DNA of 64,000 nt, taken from the NCBI GenBank assembly GCA_902362375.1, contig CABIVS010000007.1, positions 248,001-312,000 on the forward strand. The letters run 5' to 3'. The translations under genes and the position numbers were made by a program. This DNA is from Bacteroidaceae bacterium (GTDB lineage: Bacteria > Bacteroidota > Bacteroidia > Bacteroidales > Bacteroidaceae). Positions 8,864-17,332 of this stretch are shown in pieces (the stretch's first letter is position 1; each line of letters begins with the position of its first letter). The notes under the pieces were generated by a model, which saw nothing but the letters and a program-made list of their open reading frames with translations, did not search any database and was not told the DNA's origin.

Positions 8864-11800
8864 TCAAATTTGTTCCTCTTTATTCAGATAAGTCTCCCTG
8901 TAAACCTTCGGAGTCACACCAAACTTACGCGTAAACTCTTTATAGAAATAAGCGCGGCTGGAAATACCGACATCAGAAATAACATCCTGTATAGACAAAT
9001 CTCTATTCTGCAATAAACGGGCAGCTTTTTCCATCCGGTAATCTTTAATCAAATCACTTGGAGTCATTCCGGATATTTCCTTTAATTTCCGGCAGAACTG
9101 ACGGGAACTCATCAACATCTGTTCCGCGATAAAGGTAGAACCCAAATCCTCCCGATCCAAATTCCGCTCAACCACCTGCAAAAACTTCCGGACGAAATCC
9201 GCCTGCTCGGTAGTAGTGCATACAATGGAGTTCGTCCAGCCTTCCAACTCTTCCAGATACACTTGCTTAGCTTCCCGCTTACCGTAGATCACCTTCTGAA
9301 TAGTCTCTTTTAAGAACGGTATGTCATAAGGAAGAACCAGATAAGAGTCTGCCCACTGGATCAACTCCCGCTGCATTGCCGTACTAACCTTCCAAGTCAA
9401 CATTGGAATAAAGGCAGTCTTTGAAAGCAGCGAACGATTCTTGGCTACGTATTTCATAAACGTGCTTTCAGCATCCGTATACATCTGCATATCTACCAAA
9501 AATAAAGCAGGAGCCGAAGTATGCATCTCATCAAACGCCAGCTGTACGCTTCGCACCGGACGAACGTCATATTCATCAGAGAGCAGGGCACTGATAAGCC
9601 ATACAATCTCTTCACGGTCTTCCAGCAACAAAACAGTTTTCTTCGTCTCATCCTGCGGGGCGATAGTAACCGGTTCGAAAGTGATTGCCAGCCGGCGCCC
9701 ACCCGATATTTCCTCCGTCACACAACAAAGTGTACAGTTCTGCTGTCTCAACGCTGAAAACACAAAACGTTGCATCGTCCGGATGCGGAACCGGTCGTCC
9801 GAATCTTTCCCTTTCACCGGCAATGATTCCTGCTCGGTCAATATCTTATGCAGTCCCTCCACCGTATCATCCGAAGAAAAGAAAGTCAGCGTCATCCTGT
9901 TTTCTTCCTCTTTCATACTAACCGACACTTCACAGGTGTTCCTGTCCAATAGGTAGAGACCGCTGAAATAAAGGATGCAGCGCAACGCATTCTTATAAAC
10001 AGGGAAAGTGAAATCCGCCGGAATATCCAAATGGATAGAGGAAATATCACGACCTTCCTTTTCAAGTACCCGGAGCACTTCTTCCGCCAACTGTGAAAGA
10101 GGCGGTCGCCCCGTAACAAAGAATTGCAGGGACGACAACAACCGGAAACACTCGTCGCCAATACCGCACCCGAAGAGCAAAGCCATGACGGCCTCACGGA
10201 TCTGCCCGACTTTATCAGCATACTGATCCAACGAAAGCGTCTTGTCATTCAGTTGGTCACAGGCTTGGTAAATGAGCGTACAGTTATCAAGTACCTCGCG
10301 TTCTTTGTAACCGTCTACCACCAGTGAAGCGTTACGGCGTTCGGTTTCCAGCAGTTCCTGCATCATACGTTCATGACGGAAATATTTGTGGAATAAATGA
10401 ATGACATATACCGCCAGCATAAGTCCGATCAACAGATAGATGATATACGCATAAACCGTCCGATACCAGGGAGGAAGAATATATACAGGAATAGTGAACG
10501 TCTTGTATTCCGTAGCAAATACATCTTTCTTATAACGGACTTTAAAAAGATAATTGCCCGAAGGCACACTAAAATAAGAGGCCTCGTTGACACTACTGAA
10601 TGCCCCCCAATCCTGATCATACCCTTCGAGCATATAAGAGTATTCCACATCTCCGTCACTTGTATAATCCGGCACGACAAAAGAAAGAGAAAAAGACACC
10701 TTCGCCCCTTTCATCTGCAACCCTTTCCTGTCCGGCAAATAGTGGTCCTGTAAGTTAACGAATGTTTTCTCAATCACCAACTTACGCAATAAAACCTCCG
10801 GGTAATATTCTGGAGCGGAAGGTACATTCTTGTTCATATAGAGCAGCCCGTCGATTCCTCCGAAAAAAAGATTTCCAGTGTAAGGACAGCGATAATAGGC
10901 ATCGTCGCTAAATTCTCCGATTTGTATGCCGCCACTATAATAATAAGCGTGCGAAAAGAAATTGTCCGGATTGAATTTGATAAGACCGCGGTTCGTCCCC
11001 AGCCAGAGAAGTCCGTTGGCATCTTCCAAAATACTGTGTATCATATCGTTGAGCAATCCTTGCTTACGCCCGATATGGACGGTTTCCAACCTGTTCTCCT
11101 TGAAAGTGACACGCACCAAACCGGCAGTAGTGCCTACCCACAACTCTCCACGACGCCAATGCAAACACAGTACATCATCCACGGATTTGTGCAACATCTC
11201 GCTCAAAGAGAAGACCTGATATTCTTCCGTCTTCCGGTTGAAACGCACCAATCCCCTCTGCTGACTGCCCAGCCACAACAAGGAATCTCCTTGGGGCACC
11301 ATACTATAATAGAGATTAAGCTCCTGTTGCTCATAGTAGAATTTATAATGTTTCAATGACTTTATCCGGAGCGGTCCATGCCCGCTGTCGAGCACCACCT
11401 TACAAAGCCCTTCACCCGAAGTGGCAAGATAGAGTACACTGTCATTCTCTTCGACGATGGAATGTACTTCATTACCGCCCTCTACCGGAACTCCGGAATC
11501 AGTTCCCACCAAAGGATGAAGTTGTCCGTTATCGAATGAATAATAGCACAAGCCCGGAGAAGCGGCTCCCACCCAGAATCCGTTTCTATAACTGCTCTCC
11601 CGCATAGCATAGATTCGCAACTCCCGTTCCGGTCTCACGTAAGATACCGCAGGCTGTTTCCCATTCAGCGAATAGACCTCCACATCGGATGCCCGCACTC
11701 CGTCACGATAATTTTTCACATGAAGCAGGCCGTTTCCCTTGGTTCCTACCCAAAGGCCACCCTGTTTATCCGTCATGATTGCCCTTACCTGCCGAGTCAA

Positions 11801-12835
11801 ATTGGGAGAGAAGCTGCTCAACATCAGATTGGTAGCAATAGCGTATTTCCGCGAATACATCACCGCTCCCTGCCCGTCGGTTCCCACCCACAAAACTCCT
11901 TGCCGGGGATCATTATAGATGCCGAAAATCCGCATATTCCGGTCAATCACTTCTTCCGCATATCGCTGGGAAAGACGCAAACGCATCAGTCCATTGGTAT
12001 GAAAAGCTAAAATGATGTCTTCATAGAAAGGCACAATGCCGGTGATAAGCCCATACTTCCGAACCAACTCACCAATATTCCGGATATAAATCTTAGACTT
12101 TCTTGAAATATCGTACACGAAAAGATCGTAGTCGGAGTCATAAAAGCAAAATATGCCATTCTGGTAGCATACATATTCTATCCGCTTCTGATGAAAATGG
12201 GAAGGAATGGTGGTGAGCCGGGTGGACAGAGTATCCTGATCAAAAGCATTCAACGAAAAGCGATACAGGTCACCGCTTTCATAGGGGAAAAGATACAAAT
12301 CGCCTTCATCAGTGACAAACGCCCTGACATCGACTTTCAGCATATGGATGTCCGGCATCGGAATGTTAACAAAACGATGGTGAAACGTATTATAATAAGA
12401 AATCCATCCGTAGCCCAACACCCAGGTATTCCCTTTCTGATTGGAATGAATGACAAAGTCTCCTCCGAAATCGTAATTGCTAATAATCTGTCGGGAGTCT
12501 TTTGAAAAACGGTTGGCTCCCGAATGCGTGGTCATCCACAGGCAACTGCTATCCGCCTGTTGAATAGAGTGCACAATATTGTTGTTCAATGTTTTCTGCT
12601 CGGAAAAGTCGGAGCGGAATACTTCCATATTTTCTCCGTCATAACAATTCGCACCGTCATACGTTCCAAACCACATCAATCCTTCGTTATCTTGGAAAAT
12701 ACTTAATACGGCACTATTGGAGAGTCCTTGCTGATAATTCACGGTCCGGAAAAAATAGGTTTCATTCCCTTTATCAGCACGGACAGTCAATGAAGCAGCC
12801 AGTGTTATAAGAAATAAAATCAGGTGTGTTTTCAT
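8864..12835 (-). CDS. Hybrid two-component-type PUL regulator with degenerate kinase region
   Basis: A 1323-residue protein with the architecture of Bacteroides hybrid two-component systems. It has a signal peptide, about 600 residues of periplasmic two-bladed propeller repeats (motifs such as GLMWFGT, GLWVGTKGNGLL, GLLWLGTNRGLIKF), a Y_Y_Y domain (about 690-785), a membrane segment (about 792-815), a cytoplasmic kinase-like part, a receiver-like domain (about 1065-1185) and a C-terminal AraC-type HTH (about 1215-1318, ending FTRKFGVTPKVYRE). The kinase part has no recognisable HE-RTPL phosphorylation box and no clear N/G1/G2 ATP-binding boxes. The receiver keeps Asp1115 (LVDMQM) and a Thr (MLTWK), but the conserved Lys is Leu (YLVLPYD). 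It probably senses the PUL glycan and activates the adjacent susC operon, perhaps without a normal phosphorelay. Confidence 0.88.
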   Translation of the reverse strand: MKTHLILFLITLAASLTVRADKGNETYFFRTVNYQQGLSNSAVLSIFQDNEGLMWFGTYDGANCYDGENMEVFRSDFSEQKTLNNNIVHSIQQADSSCLWMTTHSGANRFSKDSRQIISNYDFGGDFVIHSNQKGNTWVLGYGWISYYNTFHHRFVNIPMPDIHMLKVDVRAFVTDEGDLYLFPYESGDLYRFSLNAFDQDTLSTRLTTIPSHFHQKRIEYVCYQNGIFCFYDSDYDLFVYDISRKSKIYIRNIGELVRKYGLITGIVPFYEDIILAFHTNGLMRLRLSQRYAEEVIDRNMRIFGIYNDPRQGVLWVGTDGQGAVMYSRKYAIATNLMLSSFSPNLTRQVRAIMTDKQGGLWVGTKGNGLLHVKNYRDGVRASDVEVYSLNGKQPAVSYVRPERELRIYAMRESSYRNGFWVGAASPGLCYYSFDNGQLHPLVGTDSGVPVEGGNEVHSIVEENDSVLYLATSGEGLCKVVLDSGHGPLRIKSLKHYKFYYEQQELNLYYSMVPQGDSLLWLGSQQRGLVRFNRKTEEYQVFSLSEMLHKSVDDVLCLHWRRGELWVGTTAGLVRVTFKENRLETVHIGRKQGLLNDMIHSILEDANGLLWLGTNRGLIKFNPDNFFSHAYYYSGGIQIGEFSDDAYYRCPYTGNLFFGGIDGLLYMNKNVPSAPEYYPEVLLRKLVIEKTFVNLQDHYLPDRKGLQMKGAKVSFSLSFVVPDYTSDGDVEYSYMLEGYDQDWGAFSSVNEASYFSVPSGNYLFKVRYKKDVFATEYKTFTIPVYILPPWYRTVYAYIIYLLIGLMLAVYVIHLFHKYFRHERMMQELLETERRNASLVVDGYKEREVLDNCTLIYQACDQLNDKTLSLDQYADKVGQIREAVMALLFGCGIGDECFRLLSSLQFFVTGRPPLSQLAEEVLRVLEKEGRDISSIHLDIPADFTFPVYKNALRCILYFSGLYLLDRNTCEVSVSMKEEENRMTLTFFSSDDTVEGLHKILTEQESLPVKGKDSDDRFRIRTMQRFVFSALRQQNCTLCCVTEEISGGRRLAITFEPVTIAPQDETKKTVLLLEDREEIVWLISALLSDEYDVRPVRSVQLAFDEMHTSAPALFLVDMQMYTDAESTFMKYVAKNRSLLSKTAFIPMLTWKVSTAMQRELIQWADSYLVLPYDIPFLKETIQKVIYGKREAKQVYLEELEGWTNSIVCTTTEQADFVRKFLQVVERNLDREDLGSTFIAEQMLMSSRQFCRKLKEISGMTPSDLIKDYRMEKAARLLQNRDLSIQDVISDVGISSRAYFYKEFTRKFGVTPKVYRETYLNKEEQI

Positions 12836-12850
12836 CGTACTTTCTTTATA

Positions 12851-13018
12851 TTACAGATCGTTTTCCCCCTCCTTCCGGAGTAGTAATTCGATCTTATATT
12901 CCAACCGTCCGATACGACGGTCCAATTCCATAATCTTCTCATCTTTACGTTCGAACAGTTCAAGTAACTACTTGTTAAATATACTCACTATCCATTGGCA
13001 AACTGCCTCCAAAAACAT
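12851..13018 (-). pseudogene. Small coiled-coil protein gene interrupted by an in-frame stop
   Basis: Read from ATG at 13018, the frame gives a 16-residue start (MFLEAVCQWIVSIFNK), then TAG, then 38 more residues rich in charged heptad-like sequence (ELFERKDEKIMELDRRIRRL) ending at TAA at 12851. The residues after the stop look like real coding sequence, a short coiled coil. It is best read as a small gene broken by a nonsense mutation, or as a shorter gene starting at an internal codon. It lies just upstream of the PUL regulator. Function unknown. Confidence 0.45.
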
Positions 13019-13930
13019 AATCTTTTGTATTTCAATGTAATCTCTAATTATACCACCGAAATAAAGGAAGCAAGCTTTCATTTATCAGATAATTCAGAGC
13101 AAATATAGTGAATTAATATAAATAATACCAAAATGAAGCAGAAAAGTAATCTACAACAGCATACTCCTTTCATTCCGCCCAAAAGGTTGGAAGCAAAAAA
13201 GTGGTAAAACAAAAAAAACGGTGTCAGACCAGAAGCACTGTGTAGTGGTTCATTGACGGAGCGGCAAAAGTCTTCTTGCTTTACAAACACGGCTACCGGA
13301 AACGAGAAAGCAATTGGGAGAGCAATTTGAAAACTTGGGGGGATTTGATTCAGGACAATCACATTCTTAAAATAGATTCATTCCGGTACGAAACCAAATC
13401 AAACCGTAACCGTAAATGGAGTATATGGTTTAATACTACATAATGTCGGCTCTATATGACAATTTTGATATTTTATTAATGGACAACTGTAGTCGGCTAC
13501 TTAGTCAAATACAGTTGGCTACTTAGACGACTACAGTTGACTATCTAGTCAACTATAGTCGGCCAATATCTATGTTGACTATTTCAATCCATTATTCAAG
13601 CATATTGGTCTTCTTATGTCCTTCCATATGAAGGAAACACCTAAGCTTTTGTTTTAACTAAGGCTCCTTTCCCAAGAGGTAGGGAACGCAGTGTGAAGGA
13701 TGTGAAGAATTAAAAAGAGAACCTTAAATCACAGCAAACATCTGTCACACTACAACTTACGAGTCTGTGATACTTGTGAAGGTCAAAAGCGTTTTTTTAA
13801 AAGGATCAAACTACCGCAATTTTGATTCATAACCAAAACGAACCGTTTTGAGGATAGTTGTTCTGAAACATATCCCCTCAAAATTAAACAGAGCCAGCAA
13901 TTGCCTGTCAAATAGATAAACAGAATAAAC
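13019..13930. other. Long non-coding stretch upstream of the PUL regulator
   Basis: About 900 bp without a convincing gene. A 94-codon minus-strand frame at 13078-13362 has a composition unlike a real protein. The only clear structure is a 22-bp-period repeat array near 13484-13571, listed separately. The stretch 13680-13800 contains short repeated TGTGAAG and GTGATA/GTCACA words but no pattern I can name. Confidence 0.5.
13484..13571. repeat. Four degenerate 22-bp tandem units with dyad symmetry
   Basis: Units begin at 13484, 13506, 13528 and 13550. They share a core of the form AGTYGGCTACTTAG or its variants. Inverted repeats run within and across units: TTGACTA-TC-TAGTCAA at 13537-13552 (extending imperfectly to 13529-13560), and AACTGTA (13485-13491) pairing with TACAGTT (13510-13516). 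There is no spacer-repeat structure as in CRISPR. Function unknown. Confidence 0.7.
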
Positions 13931-13963
13931 AAAGGGAGAGCTTGATAGTGAAGCTCTCCCTTT
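13931..13963 (-). terminator. Strong hairpin terminator after glmM
   Basis: A perfect 13-bp stem (AAAGGGAGAGCTT at 13931-13943 and its complement at 13951-13963) closes a 7-nt loop. It lies about 30 bp past the glmM stop codon. T-rich sequence follows on both strands, so it may work in both directions. Confidence 0.85.
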
Positions 13964-13992
13964 ATTATTTTTCCGATGATGTTAATGAATCG

Positions 13993-15384
13993 TTATTTCT
14001 TGGCTAATTCATTAATCACATCCATTATCTTCTGACCGATTTCTTCGGCTGCCTCCATTGTAGAAGCCTCGCTATATACGCGGATGATCGGTTCTGTATT
14101 ACTCTTACGCAAATGTACCCATTTGTCGGCAAAGTCAATCTTCACACCGTCGATATCGTTGATTTCTTCGTTCTTATAGATTTCCTTTACTTTTGCAAGG
14201 ATAGCATCTACATCGATTTCCGGAGTCAGATCGACACGGTTCTTAGCTATGAAGTAAGGAGGATAAGTGGCACGAAGCTCGCTAACTTTCTTTCCTTCAT
14301 GAGCCAGATGGCTAAGGAATAAAGCAATACCTACCAATGCATCACGGCCATAATGGCTGGCAGGATAGATTACTCCACCATTTCCTTCACCACCGATAAC
14401 GGCATTGGTTGCTTTCATCTTCGTTACAACGTTTACTTCGCCTACAGCAGAAGCACTGTATTCCATACCATATTTACGGGTTACATCACGCAGGGCACGG
14501 GTAGAACTCAAATTAGAAACTGTATTCCCCGGAGTATGTTTCAGTACATAATCAGCCACAGTAACCAGTGTATATTCCTCACCGTACATTACACCATTTT
14601 CGCAGATCATTGCCAAACGGTCAACGTCTGGGTCTACAACGAATGCTACATCTGCTTTGCCCCCTTTCATCAGGTTCATGATGTCGCCGAGGTTCTTTTC
14701 AAGCGGTTCTGGGTTGTGTTGGAAGTTTCCGGTAGGTTCACAGTAGAGTTTTTCTACATGTTTCACCCCCAAACGTTCAAGAAGTTCAGGGAGAATGATA
14801 CCGCCTACAGAGTTCACACAGTCAATCGCTACCCGGAAGTTGGCTTTCTTGATAGCTTCTACATCTACCAGGTCGAGAGCCAATACACTGTCGATATGTT
14901 TCTGATTATAAGTCAGGTCTTTGCGGTAAGATCCCAGATGGTCAACATCGGCATAGTCAAATTCTTCAGCTTCAGCAATACGAAGTACTTCGTTGCCTTC
15001 GGCTGCATTCAGAAATTCACCATGTTCATTCAGCAATTTCAGTGCGTTCCACTGTTTCGGGTTATGAGAAGCTGTCAGGATAATACCACCACAAGCGCCT
15101 TCCATTGTTACAGCAAGTTCTGTGGTCGGGGTAGAAGCAAGATCAATGTCTACTACATCCCAGCCCATTCCCATCAATGTGCCGACTACTACGTTTTTTA
15201 CCATCTCACCCGAAATGCGGGCATCGCGTCCAACAACAATCTTGTTGCTCTTCGCTTTGCAGGTCTTACGAATCAAAGTAGCATAAGCCGAGGTGAATTT
15301 TACAATGTCAAGCGGGTTCAGTCCTTCCCCCGCTCCTCCGCCGATAGTTCCGCGGATTCCAGAGATAGATTTGATTAGAGTCAT
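13993..15384 (-). CDS. glmM: Phosphoglucosamine mutase / phosphohexomutase
   Basis: A 463-residue alpha-D-phosphohexomutase. It has the phosphoserine loop TASHNP (Ser106), the metal-binding DPDVDR loop (about 250-255), the sugar-binding GEGNGG loop (about 330) and the phosphate-binding RKSNTEPIIR near the C-terminus. GlmM turns glucosamine-6-phosphate into glucosamine-1-phosphate for peptidoglycan and lipopolysaccharide precursors. The GEGNGG loop and length fit GlmM-type mutases of Bacteroidota, although a phosphomannomutase/phosphoglucomutase role cannot be fully excluded from sequence alone. It follows the DUF4827-like gene by 43 bp and ends in a strong terminator. Confidence 0.88.
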   Translation of the reverse strand: MTLIKSISGIRGTIGGGAGEGLNPLDIVKFTSAYATLIRKTCKAKSNKIVVGRDARISGEMVKNVVVGTLMGMGWDVVDIDLASTPTTELAVTMEGACGGIILTASHNPKQWNALKLLNEHGEFLNAAEGNEVLRIAEAEEFDYADVDHLGSYRKDLTYNQKHIDSVLALDLVDVEAIKKANFRVAIDCVNSVGGIILPELLERLGVKHVEKLYCEPTGNFQHNPEPLEKNLGDIMNLMKGGKADVAFVVDPDVDRLAMICENGVMYGEEYTLVTVADYVLKHTPGNTVSNLSSTRALRDVTRKYGMEYSASAVGEVNVVTKMKATNAVIGGEGNGGVIYPASHYGRDALVGIALFLSHLAHEGKKVSELRATYPPYFIAKNRVDLTPEIDVDAILAKVKEIYKNEEINDIDGVKIDFADKWVHLRKSNTEPIIRVYSEASTMEAAEEIGQKIMDVINELAKK

Positions 15385-15427
15385 AAGTTCTCTACTTAAA
15401 GATTTGATTTATCTAAATGTTAGTGCT

Positions 15428-16120
15428 TTAGCTTTTTGCTTTCTCAAACTTCCAAATATCATAAAAATATGGATTGACATATTGCTGTGCAAGTGTATGT
15501 CCCATCTTAGAAGGTACAATCAGGCGTACATGTGCATTATTACGCAAATAAGGTAAGGCAATCAACCATCCGGATGGAATCGCAGTTCCATAACCTTGAT
15601 TAACCCATAATAAATCGTAGTCCAAACTACCAGATAAAACGATTCCATAAACAGTAGATGCGTTTTGTACATAACGGAATGTTAATGGAAACTTATAATA
15701 ATCAGGAACATCCATCCATTCTTCTAAAGGTACATTGAAACAAGTAACTTCTCCTGTCATCATATCCTTTTCCACATAACGAGCACAAATGATGTTATTG
15801 TTAGCAAAAGTATCTACCTCATTAATAACTTCAACTCCATCCTTATCCTCTTTTCCTCCACGATCTACGATCTGCATATATACGCCATTGGAGAAAGCAA
15901 CATATTCGTCATATCCATTCCCTGCTTCTTTAGAAGCTGTAATAGTATCCCGTTCAAACTCTTCCAATGAAATGACACGGATATCATTATCTTTGATGAA
16001 CTTATTCACCGCATTTTTCTCGTCTTCCAGCATTTCTGCATAAGTCTTCGAATTGTCGCATGCCTGAAACAGACTTCCGGCGGTTAACAAAGAGAGAAAT
16101 AAAAATACAAGTTTCTTCAT
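15428..16120 (-). CDS. DUF4827-like lipoprotein
   Basis: A 230-residue protein with a lipoprotein signal (lipobox LFQAC, Cys21). The mature part starts with a charged segment (KTYAEMLEDEKNAVNKFI) and ends with GMGHTLAQQYV-like residues (KMGHTLAQQYVNPYFYDIWKFE). This looks like the DUF4827 family of Bacteroidota, thought to be related to FKBP-type folds; no prolyl-isomerase activity is claimed. It has its own promoter candidate at 16147-16154 and precedes glmM in the same direction. Confidence 0.75.
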   Translation of the reverse strand: MKKLVFLFLSLLTAGSLFQACDNSKTYAEMLEDEKNAVNKFIKDNDIRVISLEEFERDTITASKEAGNGYDEYVAFSNGVYMQIVDRGGKEDKDGVEVINEVDTFANNNIICARYVEKDMMTGEVTCFNVPLEEWMDVPDYYKFPLTFRYVQNASTVYGIVLSGSLDYDLLWVNQGYGTAIPSGWLIALPYLRNNAHVRLIVPSKMGHTLAQQYVNPYFYDIWKFEKAKS

Positions 16121-16146
16121 TATCTGTTATTTAGCTATATTCTGCA

Positions 16147-16154
16147 CAAATGTA
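16147..16154 (-). promoter_or_regulatory. Candidate -7 promoter element for the DUF4827-like gene
   Basis: On the minus strand the sequence is TACATTTG, a full match to the Bacteroides TAnnTTTG consensus, 26 bp upstream of the start codon. No clear -33 TTTG was found. Confidence 0.5.
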
Positions 16155-16238
16155 TCTCAAAATCATTAAAAGTTGAAAGAGGGAAGTTGAAAGTTCGTAT
16201 CTTTTAACCTTTCCATATTCACTTTTAACCTTCCATCT

Positions 16239-17276
16239 TTAGCTTTTCGCTGTTAGTAAAGGTTTATATTTCTCAAGCGCTTTCTCAAAGACCGCTTTTG
16301 CCTCTTCCATCGTTCCGAAAAATTCACCGCCCGAAGCATTCAAGTGCCCTCCTCCATGGAAGAATTCGGCAGCTAGCTGATTGCATGGGAAGGTTCCTAC
16401 CGAACGAAGGGATATTTTAATCATCGGTTTCTCTGTATCTTCCCTCAAGAAGCAAGAGAAGCAGACATTTTTAATGGAAAGGGGGATATTAACAAAGCCC
16501 TCACTATCGCCTTTTATGTAGTTGAATTTACTTTGCTCTGCTTTCGTCAGGGTGATTAGTGCCGAATTATAATCCGAATACACAGTCATGTTCGACAATA
16601 CATAGCCCATCAAACGTAAACGACTCTCTGAATAGGTGTTGTACACCTTACGATAAATATCATCTTTATCGATTCCTTTAGAAAGGAGTTCGCTAATGAT
16701 AAAATATATCTCCCGGTTGTTCGAGTTATAGGTGAACCCACCGGTATCTGTCATCATTCCTGTGTAGATACATTCAGCGCCTTCCTTGGAGATATCACTG
16801 AAATATCCCATACGGCAGATGAGACGGAATATCAGTTCGGAAGTAGAAGATATTTTAGGATAAGACATTACTATCTTACAGAAATCTTCGGGATACAAAT
16901 GATGATCGATCATTATTTTACGTGCCGGAGAAGCAGCCACAGCGTCTGCCATATCGTCAATACGCTTCAGTGCATTGAAATCGAGGCAACAGATGACATC
17001 TGCTTCGGCAATCAATTTATCTGCAAAGTCTTTGTAACGGTCATACAACAGAATATCCTTACTGCCCGGCATCCACCGCAAAAAATCGGGAAAAGCATTC
17101 GGCACAATTACGTTTACTGTTTTTTCCTGTGAATCCAGGAAATGATATAATCCCAGTGAAGAACCGATAGCGTCACCGTCAGGGGAAACATGAGATACAA
17201 TTACTATTTTGTCAGCTCGTTCAAACCATTTGGTGAAATGGTCTATTTTGGCTTGTTCAATTACTTTCGTCAACAT
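16239..17276 (-). CDS. nrnA: DHH-family phosphoesterase, NrnA-like (nanoRNase/pAp phosphatase)
   Basis: A 345-residue protein when started at ATG 17276 (MLTKVIEQAK); the open frame extends further upstream but only inside comEC. It has the DHH-DHHA1 motifs: VSPDGDAIGSS, CCLDFN, the signature MIDHHLYP, TDTGGF, and the C-terminal FFHGGGHLNASGGEF. NrnA-type enzymes degrade very short RNAs and dephosphorylate pAp. A promoter candidate lies just upstream, inside the 3-prime end of comEC. Confidence 0.88.
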   Translation of the reverse strand: MLTKVIEQAKIDHFTKWFERADKIVIVSHVSPDGDAIGSSLGLYHFLDSQEKTVNVIVPNAFPDFLRWMPGSKDILLYDRYKDFADKLIAEADVICCLDFNALKRIDDMADAVAASPARKIMIDHHLYPEDFCKIVMSYPKISSTSELIFRLICRMGYFSDISKEGAECIYTGMMTDTGGFTYNSNNREIYFIISELLSKGIDKDDIYRKVYNTYSESRLRLMGYVLSNMTVYSDYNSALITLTKAEQSKFNYIKGDSEGFVNIPLSIKNVCFSCFLREDTEKPMIKISLRSVGTFPCNQLAAEFFHGGGHLNASGGEFFGTMEEAKAVFEKALEKYKPLLTAKS

Positions 17277-17298
17277 ACTCTTATACTTTATCAAGGTG

Positions 17299-17332
17299 CA
17301 AATGTACGATAAATCTTTGTACTTAGAGCAAA
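17299..17332 (-). promoter_or_regulatory. Candidate promoter of the nrnA-like gene, extending into comEC
   Basis: On the minus strand TTTG (17329-17332) and TACATTTG (17299-17306) are spaced by 22 bp, close to the Bacteroides -33/-7 arrangement. The -7 element is 22 bp upstream of the start at 17276. The upstream part overlaps the last codons of comEC. Confidence 0.5.

Noticed and set aside
13078..13362. 94-codon minus-strand frame in the gap upstream of glmM
   Set aside because: Composition is atypical (runs of Cys, Phe and Leu without signal-peptide logic) and no start context or homology is visible.
13484..13571. Possible CRISPR array
   Set aside because: Units abut with no spacers, are degenerate, and no cas genes are in the window.
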